This document shows positions 1 to 6,123 of a DNA stretch of 6,506 nt, piece by piece (position 1 is the first letter of the stretch; each line of letters starts with the position of its first letter). The DNA lies in contig CACZSA010000207.1 of NCBI GenBank assembly GCA_902783705.1, positions 1-6,506 of the forward strand, given 5' to 3'. The position numbers were made by a program, and so were the translations under genes. The DNA comes from an uncultured Ruminococcus sp. (GTDB lineage: Bacteria > Bacillota > Clostridia > Oscillospirales > CAG-272). The notes beneath the pieces are model-generated. The model did not search any database, was not told where the DNA came from, and saw nothing but the letters and a program-made list of their open reading frames with translations.

Positions 1-80
1 CGCTAAATCTTCGATTTAGCGTGTCCGGAAATGCATTCTGCATCTCCGGCAGGCTAAAACCTTTTTGAGGTTTTAGCCTG
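1..80. repeat. Cluster of three consecutive hairpin-forming palindromes
   Basis: Three inverted repeats follow each other almost without spacers. The first (1-21) has perfect 9-bp arms around a TTC triloop. The second (25-49) has a CCGGA/TCCGG outer stem, one A/C mismatch, an ATGCA/TGCAT inner stem and again a TTC loop. The third (50-80) has perfect 13-bp arms around a 5-nt loop. The first and third share the core GCTAAA...TTTAGC (2-20 and 53-77). None is followed by a T-run on either strand, so they are not ordinary intrinsic terminators. They lie beyond the terminator of the minus-strand operon, in AT-richer DNA than the genes. They could be a small extragenic palindromic repeat family, the end of a structured RNA, or part of an element continuing past the left edge. 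The pairing is seen directly; any role is unknown. Confidence 0.6.
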
Positions 81-101
81 AGATTAGCATAAAACGAACA
101 C

Positions 102-139
102 AAAAAAGAGGAGCGTGCAGCGAATGCATGCTCCTTTTT
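102..139 (-). terminator. Intrinsic terminator of the asnB-murE operon
   Basis: Just downstream of the murE-like stop codon, an 11-bp stem (arms 109-119 and 125-135, one G/T wobble position) closes a 5-nt loop. Read on the minus strand, the stem is followed by TCTTTTTT. An A-tract lies on the other side, so the structure could also stop transcription arriving from the left on the plus strand. It defines the 3' end of the four-gene operon. Confidence 0.85.
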
Positions 140-144
140 CGCGC

Positions 145-1626
145 TTATACGGGCGCGAGCGCCTTGGCTGCTTCGTCGAGCAGGATGGTCTTCTCGGAGA
201 ACGGGACCTTCTCGCCGCGCACGATCTGATAATTCTCGTGGCCTTTTCCGGCGAAGAGGACGATATCCCCCCGTTTCGCCGTCCGCACCGCAAACCGGAC
301 CGCCTCTTCCCGGTCGGGGATCGTGACATACAGCTTCGAGCGGTCGAAGTACTGCATCACATCCTCGATGATGTCCCGCGGATCTTCGAAATCGGGGTTG
401 TCCGAGGTGACGACGGTGAAGTCCGCGAGGGAGGACGCCGCTTCGGCCAGCTCCCGCCTCCGGTGATAGGTCCGCCCGCCGATGCATCCGAACACGCAGA
501 CGAGCCGCTCCGGTCCGTACGCGCGCAGCTCGGTCAGGGCGCTCACGAGGCTGACGCCGTTGTGCGCGTAGTCGATGACGAACGTGATCCCGGGGATTGC
601 GTCGACCATCTCCATCCGTCCGCGCACCGAGAGCTTCGCCGCCGCCCGCGCCGCGTCCTCCGGAGAGATCCCCGCGCATTCCGCCGCCGCGATCGCCGCG
701 AGGCCGTTGTACGCGCTGAACCGTCCCGGCTGGCGGAGCCGGACATGCGTCTTTTTCCCGTGCGCCGTCATCTCAAATTCGACGCCGAGGCAGGTCTCAT
801 CCCGGTATCGCTCGATCGAGGACGCCGTGTAGTCCGCCGGGGTGTCGATGCCGTAGGTCACGGTGCGCTCCCGGACGCTCTCCGTCATGTACGGCGTGTA
901 GGGATCGTCCGCGTTTGCGATCACGTGCTTCGCGCCGTAGTCCCGGAAGAGCTTTCGCTTGGCGTCGCGGTATTCCTCGAAGGTCGCGTGCTCCGTCGGG
1001 CTCACGTGATCCTCCGTCAGATTCGTGAAAATGACCGTGTCGAACGGGATCCCTTTCACACGGGCGTGATCGAGGGCTTGTGAGGAGACCTCCATCGCCA
1101 CGTGGGTGAAGCCGCGGTCGCGCATCATCGCGAAGAACCGGTGCAGCTCGCGGCTCTCGGGGGTGGAGTTCACTGTCTCAAAGTGCTCCCCGCCGATGAC
1201 GACGCCGTTGGTGCCGATATACGCGCACGGGACGCCGCACGCGCAGAGGATCCCCGAGATGAGCAGGGCCGTCGTGGTCTTGCCCTTGGTCCCCGTGACG
1301 CCGATGACGGTCAGCTCCTTCGCCGGATCGCCGTAGAACCGCGCCGAATCGTACGCGAGCGCCTCCCGCGCGTCCTTCACGAGGAGCTGGACGGCATCCT
1401 CCGGCAGGGGCAGGATCCGTTCGACGACGAACGCCCGGCATCCGGCCTCGTACGCCGCGGGCGCATAGTCGTGTCCGTCCGCGCGCGCGCCGGGGAGGCA
1501 GAAGAAGAGCGTCTCGCCGTCCGCCTTGCGGGAATCGTATTCGACCTTCCCGATCACGCGGCCCGACGTCTCTCCGTGCACCTCGCAGGGATAGGCGGAG
1601 AGGAGGCTGTCAAGCAGGGTCGCCAT
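145..1626 (-). CDS. murE: MurE-family UDP-MurNAc-tripeptide synthetase (Mur ligase), atypical DNPD substrate motif
   Basis: This 493-aa cytoplasmic Mur ligase has the usual MurE length and layout. It has an N-terminal UMP-binding domain (about 1-100), a central ATPase domain (about 105-335) and a C-terminal domain (about 336-490). MurE enzymes add the third, diamino acid residue to UDP-MurNAc-L-Ala-D-Glu using ATP. Visible motifs are the P-loop TGTKGKTTT (111-119), STPES (154-158), the presumptive carbamylated lysine K223 in DAKRKLF, DYAHNGVSL (352-360) where many MurE have DYAHTPD, and KGHENYQ (461-467). The specificity motif reads DNPD (409-412) instead of the DNPR typical of meso-DAP enzymes or DNPA of several Lys enzymes. 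An acidic residue here argues against meso-DAP and for a basic diamino acid (inference). A good Shine-Dalgarno (1635-1640, 8 nt from ATG) lies inside the racemase gene, whose end overlaps this start by 17 nt. It is the last gene of the operon. It may be the cell's only MurE or a second, dedicated paralogue; the window cannot decide. Confidence 0.88.
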   Translation of the reverse strand: MATLLDSLLSAYPCEVHGETSGRVIGKVEYDSRKADGETLFFCLPGARADGHDYAPAAYEAGCRAFVVERILPLPEDAVQLLVKDAREALAYDSARFYGDPAKELTVIGVTGTKGKTTTALLISGILCACGVPCAYIGTNGVVIGGEHFETVNSTPESRELHRFFAMMRDRGFTHVAMEVSSQALDHARVKGIPFDTVIFTNLTEDHVSPTEHATFEEYRDAKRKLFRDYGAKHVIANADDPYTPYMTESVRERTVTYGIDTPADYTASSIERYRDETCLGVEFEMTAHGKKTHVRLRQPGRFSAYNGLAAIAAAECAGISPEDAARAAAKLSVRGRMEMVDAIPGITFVIDYAHNGVSLVSALTELRAYGPERLVCVFGCIGGRTYHRRRELAEAASSLADFTVVTSDNPDFEDPRDIIEDVMQYFDRSKLYVTIPDREEAVRFAVRTAKRGDIVLFAGKGHENYQIVRGEKVPFSEKTILLDEAAKALAPV

Positions 1627-2365
1627 GGTCCGCGCCTCCTTCCCCGTAGAATTCCGGGAACCCGACGGTTTCGTGTCCCATCAGCCGGATTGCGCAGTCG
1701 GCGAGCACAGTGAGAGAGTCGACGATGCGCGGGTCATCCTGCATCTGCCGCCCGATGAGGGAAAGCTCCGTGCAGCCGAGGACCGCGCAGTCGCAGCCCG
1801 AGGCGAACATCGGATCGACGACCTCGTAGAGCTCCGAGGCCGGCGGGATGGTCCCGCTCTTGACCTCGTCGTAGATGATCTCCATCAGCCGCTTTGTTCC
1901 CGCCTCGTCCGGCACGGCGCATTCCAGCCCGAAGGAACGGAATTCGCGCTCATAGGAGCCCGCCTTGATCGTCCCGGCCGTCGCGAGGATCGCCGCCCTG
2001 CGGAATCCGCGCCGCGCGATATGCCGCACCGTCTCCGTGATGATCGACGGCATGGGCACCGACACGGACCGGCGCACCTCGTCGATGAAGTAGTGCGCCG
2101 TGTTGCAAGGGATGACGATTGCCGTCGCGCCGTAGTCCTCAAGGGATCGGGCGTCCGCGATCATCGCGGGGAGAGGGCTGTCTTCGCTTTCCCCGAGGAT
2201 GTACGCCGTGCGGTCCGGCGTGGTCGCCCGGGAGGAGAGGATGATGTCGATGTGGTCCTGATCCCGCGCGGCCTTTGTGTGCTCGGTGATGAGTTCGTAG
2301 AAATACGCGCTCGACGCGGGACCGAGTCCCCCGATGATGCCGAGCAGCTTTCTTTTGTCATGCAT
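1610..2365 (-). CDS. Aspartate/glutamate racemase family protein, probable aspartate racemase
   Basis: The 251-aa product belongs to the cofactor-independent Asp/Glu racemase superfamily. The N-terminus reads GIIGGLGPASSAYFYELI (9-26), a signature of aspartate racemases. The two acid/base cysteines of the two-base mechanism are present: C87 in IPCNTAHYF and C198 in LGCTELSLI. The expected reaction is interconversion of L- and D-aspartate in the cytoplasm; glutamate racemization is possible but the N-terminal motif favours aspartate. Length is normal except for a short hydrophilic tail (about 231-251) that overlaps the murE-like start and carries its ribosome binding site. The ATG overlaps the last 8 nt of the upstream ligase gene and has only a weak GGA upstream, so translation probably depends on coupling. 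Beside a D-Asp-ligase-like gene, it most plausibly supplies D-Asp for peptidoglycan. Specificity within the family is inferred, not proven. Confidence 0.88.
   Translation of the reverse strand: MHDKRKLLGIIGGLGPASSAYFYELITEHTKAARDQDHIDIILSSRATTPDRTAYILGESEDSPLPAMIADARSLEDYGATAIVIPCNTAHYFIDEVRRSVSVPMPSIITETVRHIARRGFRRAAILATAGTIKAGSYEREFRSFGLECAVPDEAGTKRLMEIIYDEVKSGTIPPASELYEVVDPMFASGCDCAVLGCTELSLIGRQMQDDPRIVDSLTVLADCAIRLMGHETVGFPEFYGEGGADHGDPA
1635..1640 (-). promoter_or_regulatory. Ribosome binding site of the murE-like gene inside the racemase gene
   Basis: AGGAGG on the minus strand sits 8 nt before the ATG at 1626 and within the last codons of the racemase gene. It gives the downstream gene its own strong initiation signal despite the 17-nt overlap, and it supports the chosen start. 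Confidence 0.75.
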
Positions 2366-3605
2366 GGTTTGCGTCCGGTTTCTTCGGATAGTACACGGCG
2401 AATTTCTTCTTCTGTCGTCTCAGCTGTTCGAGCACGCAGATCGTCCGCATCGGGTTCCACGCCATGTCGGGGCGGTACCATACGGAGGAGGACTCCCGGC
2501 CCTCCTTCGCCAGCGCCTTAGCCCGCGCGACGAGCTCCTTGTCCTCGGTATAGCGGTAGGCGGTGCTTTTCGGAATGTGATGCCAGAATACGGAGTTCTC
2601 GACCCGCACGCAGTCGTCCCCTTCGGATTCATAGACCTCGTTTGCGAGCCGCGCCAGATTCAGCCCGGCGGCGGTCATGTAGAAATTGCTCCGTCCCTGT
2701 CTCAGGTTCACTTCAAAAACGCGGAAGTCGTCCTTCGTGCCCTCGCGGAGCTTGATGTCGAAGTTCGAGAAACCCGTGTAGCCGATGGATTCGAGCATGT
2801 CCTTGATCTTCTCCGTGAGCGGGAGGGAGGAGACGGGCTCTGTCACGATCGCCGCGTGGTTGCCGAGTCCCTTCGGCGTGTGCTCCTCGAGCATCGTGTG
2901 ACCGAGGCACATGGCCCGGACCTTTCCGTGTTCGTCGGAGAAGCAGGTGAGGACGCGCATCTGCGAGTCGCCGCCCGCGATGAATTCCTGCAGGATCATC
3001 TTGTCGGGATAGCCGGAGCCGTAGATCGTGTTCACGATCGTCTCGGCCTCCTCGGGCGTCTTCGCGATATAGACCTTCTTCATTCCCTCGAACTCATGCT
3101 TCCAGTAGTCCGCCGAGGAGGAGGGCTTGACAATGATCGGGTAGGAGAATCCGAGCTTCCCGGGTGCGTAATCGGCGAGCGGGATCTTCTCCGTCAGCAC
3201 GACCGTGTCCGGATGCGGGATGCCGAACTTGTCGCAGGTCTCGTAGAATTCCGCCTTTTTCGCGACGGAGGAGAGCAGGGAGGCCGGGGGATAGGGGATG
3301 ACGAAATCCGAGAGCTCCTCGCGGTTGCGGATGATCATCGAGACATAGTCGTCTGTGCAGCCGAAGAGGATCATGCGGTCCCCGATGTGCGCGTCGGCGA
3401 AGCGGTGGAGCTCGTCGAGCATCACGGCGTCGTCGTCCATCTTCGGGACGGCCTTGAAGTCGATGAGCTTCGAATACTTGGTCGCGGAGACGGCGTACCG
3501 TCCGAACGCGTAGGATTTCACGCCGTAGGCCTCGTGAAAGGCGCGGGCGAGGTTGTAGCAGTTGAGGTCGGCTCCGATCAGAACCGGCGTGATGGTCTTT
3601 TCCAT
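2358..3605 (-). CDS. ATP-grasp carboxylate-amine ligase, probable D-aspartate ligase (Asl-like)
   Basis: The 415-aa product is an ATP-grasp enzyme, which joins a carboxylate to an amine through an acyl-phosphate. From memory, the N-terminal VLIGADLNCYNLARAFHEAYG region (8-28), QEFI (206-209), the MCLG segment (232-235), YTGFSNFDIKL (276-286) and FEVNLRQGRSNFY (297-309) resemble Enterococcus faecium Asl(fm), which links D-Asp to the side-chain amine of Lys in peptidoglycan precursors. Key residues are visible: ATP-binding K160 in IIVKPSS, acidic E207, and metal ligands D283, E298 and N300. Length is close to Asl(fm). There is no signal peptide or membrane segment, fitting a cytoplasmic enzyme acting on UDP-linked or lipid-linked precursors. 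The gene starts 15 nt after the asparagine synthase stop, with GAGG (3612-3615) spaced 6 nt from ATG, and overlaps the racemase start by 8 nt. The neighbouring racemase strengthens the D-Asp assignment. Another D-amino acid substrate remains possible. Confidence 0.8.
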   Translation of the reverse strand: MEKTITPVLIGADLNCYNLARAFHEAYGVKSYAFGRYAVSATKYSKLIDFKAVPKMDDDAVMLDELHRFADAHIGDRMILFGCTDDYVSMIIRNREELSDFVIPYPPASLLSSVAKKAEFYETCDKFGIPHPDTVVLTEKIPLADYAPGKLGFSYPIIVKPSSSADYWKHEFEGMKKVYIAKTPEEAETIVNTIYGSGYPDKMILQEFIAGGDSQMRVLTCFSDEHGKVRAMCLGHTMLEEHTPKGLGNHAAIVTEPVSSLPLTEKIKDMLESIGYTGFSNFDIKLREGTKDDFRVFEVNLRQGRSNFYMTAAGLNLARLANEVYESEGDDCVRVENSVFWHHIPKSTAYRYTEDKELVARAKALAKEGRESSSVWYRPDMAWNPMRTICVLEQLRRQKKKFAVYYPKKPDANHA

Positions 3606-3620
3606 GATGTGCCTCGTTCT

Positions 3621-5462
3621 TTATTCCATAAACTGTTTGTGCCAGGTGAGGAAGGTGTACGCCGTCCAGATCTTGCGCTGATTGCGGACCGCCCCGGACT
3701 TGTGATCGTCGAGGAGCTTCACGAGCGCGTTCGCATCGAAGTATTCCGCGGCGGCGTCGGAGGTGAACGCCTCTTTGGCGAGGTTGTAGTACTTGTCCTC
3801 CATGAACCACTGCCGGATCGGGACCGGGAAGCCCTTCTTCGGGCGGTGCGCCCACGCGTCGGGGAGGGTCTTGTTCGCGGCGGTGCGGAGGACGGCCTTG
3901 GTGTCGTGACCGTCGATCTTGTAGGACGCCGGGAGCATCTGCGCCTCCGCCATGACCTCGCGGTCGAGGTAGGGAACGCGGAGCTCGAGGGAATGCGCCA
4001 TGCTCATCTTGTCGGCTTTCAGGAGAATGTCGCCCGGGAGCCAGAGGTTGAGGTCGAGATACTGCTTCTTCTCGAGCTCCGAGAGGCCCTTCGTCTTCTC
4101 ATAGATCGGCGCGGTGACGTCGTGCACCGAGGGTCCGCGGCGGTATTTTTCATTCAGGATCGAGACCGCCTCGTCCTCCGGGAAGACCAGTGCCTGCCCG
4201 ATGAAGTAGTTCTCCGGGACGCCCGAGCCCTTGATGATGAAATCGTGGCCCTTGAAGTAGGGCAGATGGGACGAGAGAGCAGCGGCGCCGCGGCGGAGGA
4301 ATCCGGGGATACGCTTATAACGGCGCATCATCGGCGTCTCGTCATACCATTCATAGCCCGCGTAGATCTCGTCCGCGCCCTCGCCGGAGAGGACGACCGT
4401 CACATGCTGACGCGCGAGCTGGGCGAGGAAGTAAAGCGGAACGGAGGACGGATTCGACTGCGGCTCGTCCATGTGATACTGGATCGTCGGGAACGCGTCA
4501 AAGCATTCGTCCGCCGTGATGTGCTTGAGGTAATTGGCGACCCCGAGGCGTTCGGAGAGCTCCTTGGCCTCGCTCGTCTCGTCGAACTTCTCGAAGTTGA
4601 AGCCGACCGAGAAGGTGTCGTTCGGCATGAGGACCGCCGTGATGTAGGAGGAGTCGACGCCGCCCGAGAGGAACGAGCCGACCTTTACGTCGCTGATGCG
4701 GTGCGCCGCCACGGATTCGTGCACGCGGCGGTCGATCTGCTCCGCGGCCTCGTCGTAGGAGAGCGAGGTCTTCTTCGAGAAATCGACGTCCCAGTAGCGG
4801 GTCTTCGTCATTTTTCCGTCGCGGAAGGTGAAATAGTGCGCCGGGGGCAGCTTGTACACGCCCTTGAAGAACGTCTCCTCGAGCGAGGAATACTGGAAGG
4901 TGAGATACGGCCGGAGCGCGTTCTCGTTGACCCGGGGGGTGAACTCCGGATGATCGAGGAAGGATTTGATCTCGGAGCCGAAGATCATGTGGCCCCGGGA
5001 GGTGAAGGTGTAGTAGAACGGCTTGATGCCGAAGGGATCGCGCGCGCCGTAGAGGGTGCGGGTCTTCGCGTCCCAGATCGCGAAGGCGAACATGCCGCGG
5101 AGCTTTTCCGTGACGCCCTCGCCCCATTCCTCGTAGCCGTGGAGGATGGTCTCGGTGTCGCAGCGGGTCTTGAAGACATAGCCCTTCGCGATGAGCTCGT
5201 CGCGCAGCTCCATGAAGTTGTAGATCTCGCCGTTGAAGACGATGGCGACCGTTCCGTCGTCGCTGTACATCGGCTGGGAACCGCCCGCGAGGTCGATGAT
5301 CGAGAGGCGGCGGAATCCGAGCGCGATGGCGTCGCCGTCGTTTTCTCCCGCGATGAAATAGCCGTCGGAGTCGGGTCCGCGGTGGATGATGCGGTCCGCC
5401 ATTTTGTGAAGAACGGCCTCCCGCTGATCGATGATGCCGGTGAATCCTGCAAATCCGCACAT
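3621..5462 (-). CDS. asnB: Glutamine-hydrolysing asparagine synthase (AsnB/AsnH type)
   Basis: The 613-aa product has the complete two-domain architecture. The N-terminal Ntn-type glutamine amidotransferase domain (about 2-190) begins MCGFAG, so C2 becomes the nucleophile after Met removal and fixes the start. It also shows HRGPD (27-31), FNGEIYN (76-82) and CDTE (101-104). The C-terminal synthetase domain (about 230-600) has the PP-loop SGGVDSS (266-272) and LSGEGADEIYAGY (358-370). Ammonia from glutamine amidates an AMP-activated carboxylate, classically aspartate to asparagine. Homologues also amidate cell-wall residues: AsnH of Lactococcus lactis acts on the D-Asp cross-bridge, and AsnB of Bacillus subtilis acts on meso-DAP. 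As first gene of an operon with a D-Asp-ligase-like gene, a racemase and a Mur ligase, amidation of a peptidoglycan D-Asp branch is the contextual inference; plain asparagine synthesis is the alternative. The Shine-Dalgarno is weak (AAAGG about 14 nt from ATG). Confidence 0.92.
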   Translation of the reverse strand: MCGFAGFTGIIDQREAVLHKMADRIIHRGPDSDGYFIAGENDGDAIALGFRRLSIIDLAGGSQPMYSDDGTVAIVFNGEIYNFMELRDELIAKGYVFKTRCDTETILHGYEEWGEGVTEKLRGMFAFAIWDAKTRTLYGARDPFGIKPFYYTFTSRGHMIFGSEIKSFLDHPEFTPRVNENALRPYLTFQYSSLEETFFKGVYKLPPAHYFTFRDGKMTKTRYWDVDFSKKTSLSYDEAAEQIDRRVHESVAAHRISDVKVGSFLSGGVDSSYITAVLMPNDTFSVGFNFEKFDETSEAKELSERLGVANYLKHITADECFDAFPTIQYHMDEPQSNPSSVPLYFLAQLARQHVTVVLSGEGADEIYAGYEWYDETPMMRRYKRIPGFLRRGAAALSSHLPYFKGHDFIIKGSGVPENYFIGQALVFPEDEAVSILNEKYRRGPSVHDVTAPIYEKTKGLSELEKKQYLDLNLWLPGDILLKADKMSMAHSLELRVPYLDREVMAEAQMLPASYKIDGHDTKAVLRTAANKTLPDAWAHRPKKGFPVPIRQWFMEDKYYNLAKEAFTSDAAAEYFDANALVKLLDDHKSGAVRNQRKIWTAYTFLTWHKQFME

Positions 5463-5513
5463 AGTGTTTATCTGAACCTTTCGGAGATGGAAGTCGAAAA
5501 TACTCTATCGTAT

Positions 5514-5522
5514 ATTATAACA
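5514..5522 (-). promoter_or_regulatory. Extended -10 promoter of the asnB operon
   Basis: On the minus strand the sequence reads TGTTATAAT, a perfect -10 hexamer (TATAAT, 5514-5519) with the extended TGn element (5520-5522). No good -35 box is seen at 16-18 nt spacing; TTTATT is the best, with three matches. This is typical of extended -10 promoters. Transcription would start near 5507, leaving a leader of about 45 nt before the asnB ATG. I see no riboswitch, T-box or operator in this short leader. Confidence 0.72.
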
Positions 5523-5615
5523 CAGAGCGGCGCGTAAATAAATAGATGAAAGAGAAAAATTTCCGCAAAAAGGGGGAAAATCCTCGGCGTTTTGGCGCGA
5601 TGCCGCGGAAAACGG

Positions 5616-5648
5616 AAAAACCGCGTGTCTCCCGGAGGAAACGCGCGG
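5616..5648 (-). terminator. Intrinsic terminator after the GNAT gene
   Basis: About 10 nt downstream of the acetyltransferase stop, a GC-rich imperfect stem has a CCGCG/CGCGG base (5621-5625 with 5644-5648), one mismatch, a small bulge and a CTC/GAG top. On the minus strand it runs into TTTTT and then further T-rich sequence. It separates the kinase-GNAT pair from the asnB operon promoter about 95 nt further on. Confidence 0.72.
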
Positions 5649-5658
5649 CGCATTCCGT

Positions 5659-6123
5659 TTATTCTTCTGTATGCTTCCTGTACATCCGCGACGGCGTCGT
5701 CTCCCCGTCGCTCGTGACAGGGCAGAGGTACTTCCAGCCGTACCGCTCGTAAAAGCCGGTGTGATCCGTCACGAGGTAGAGCGTTCCGATCCCGCGCGCC
5801 GCCATTTCCTCCTCCGCACGGGCAAGCAGGAGCCCGGCGATCCCCCGGCGGCGGCAGTCCTCTTCAACATACACCGCGCAGACGTTCGGGGCAAGGTCCC
5901 GGCGCGGGTGAAAATCGTTCTCGATCACGCCGAGCCCGCCGACGATCCGCTCTCCGTCAAGCGCGAGGAACCACGCGGGAATCGGATCCGTGCCCGTGAG
6001 CGACGCGTCGATGCTCTCCCGGTACGCCTCCTCCGGGATCCCCCATTTTTCGTGGAACCACCGCGCCGCTCCCTCCGCGAGCTCCGGTCTGTCCCGAAGC
6101 AGGATGATTTCGATGTTCTTCAC
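5659..6123 (-). CDS. GNAT-family N-acetyltransferase
   Basis: With a GTG start at 6123 the product is 154 aa, a normal single-domain GNAT length. These enzymes transfer an acetyl group from acetyl-CoA to an amine. The acetyl-CoA-binding motif A is visible as VYVEEDCRRRGIAGLL (84-99), including the RRRGIA pyrophosphate loop. The C-terminal LYLVTDHTGFYERYGW (116-131) is the typical motif B region. The substrate cannot be named. I chose GTG over an upstream ATG at 6204 because the longer version would overlap the preceding gene by about 85 nt, its extra residues look out of frame, and AGGAGG (6134-6139) lies 10 nt before the GTG. The stop of the upstream kinase-like gene overlaps the start (GTGA), implying translational coupling. 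A terminator follows immediately. Confidence 0.85.
   Translation of the reverse strand: MKNIEIILLRDRPELAEGAARWFHEKWGIPEEAYRESIDASLTGTDPIPAWFLALDGERIVGGLGVIENDFHPRRDLAPNVCAVYVEEDCRRRGIAGLLLARAEEEMAARGIGTLYLVTDHTGFYERYGWKYLCPVTSDGETTPSRMYRKHTEE

Noticed and set aside
50..80. The third hairpin as a second intrinsic terminator
   Set aside because: Neither strand has a T-run after the stem; the T-rich stretch lies in the loop.
115..2521. Further plus-strand open frames of 200-320 codons (115-1083, 1102-1713, 1625-2521)
   Set aside because: Low-complexity, Arg-rich antisense shadows of the murE-like and racemase genes. The minus-strand proteins show conserved motifs and ordered operon spacing.
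145..3605. Cyanophycin-type synthesis, because an ATP-grasp enzyme and a Mur ligase occur together
   Set aside because: Cyanophycin synthetase is a single fused protein. Here the two are separate, the Mur ligase has full MurE architecture, and the ATP-grasp protein resembles D-aspartate ligase.
2334..5537. A very long open frame (over 1000 codons) on the plus strand
   Set aside because: It lies exactly antisense to the ligase and asparagine synthase genes. Its translation is dominated by Arg, Val, Glu, Asp and Leu with no recognisable domain. GC-rich codon bias on the minus strand removes stop codons from this antisense frame.
5546..5752. Small plus-strand gene of 68 codons in the intergenic gap
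   Set aside because: It runs into the antisense of the GNAT gene, crosses the terminator hairpin, has no convincing ribosome binding site and has a basic composition without family features.
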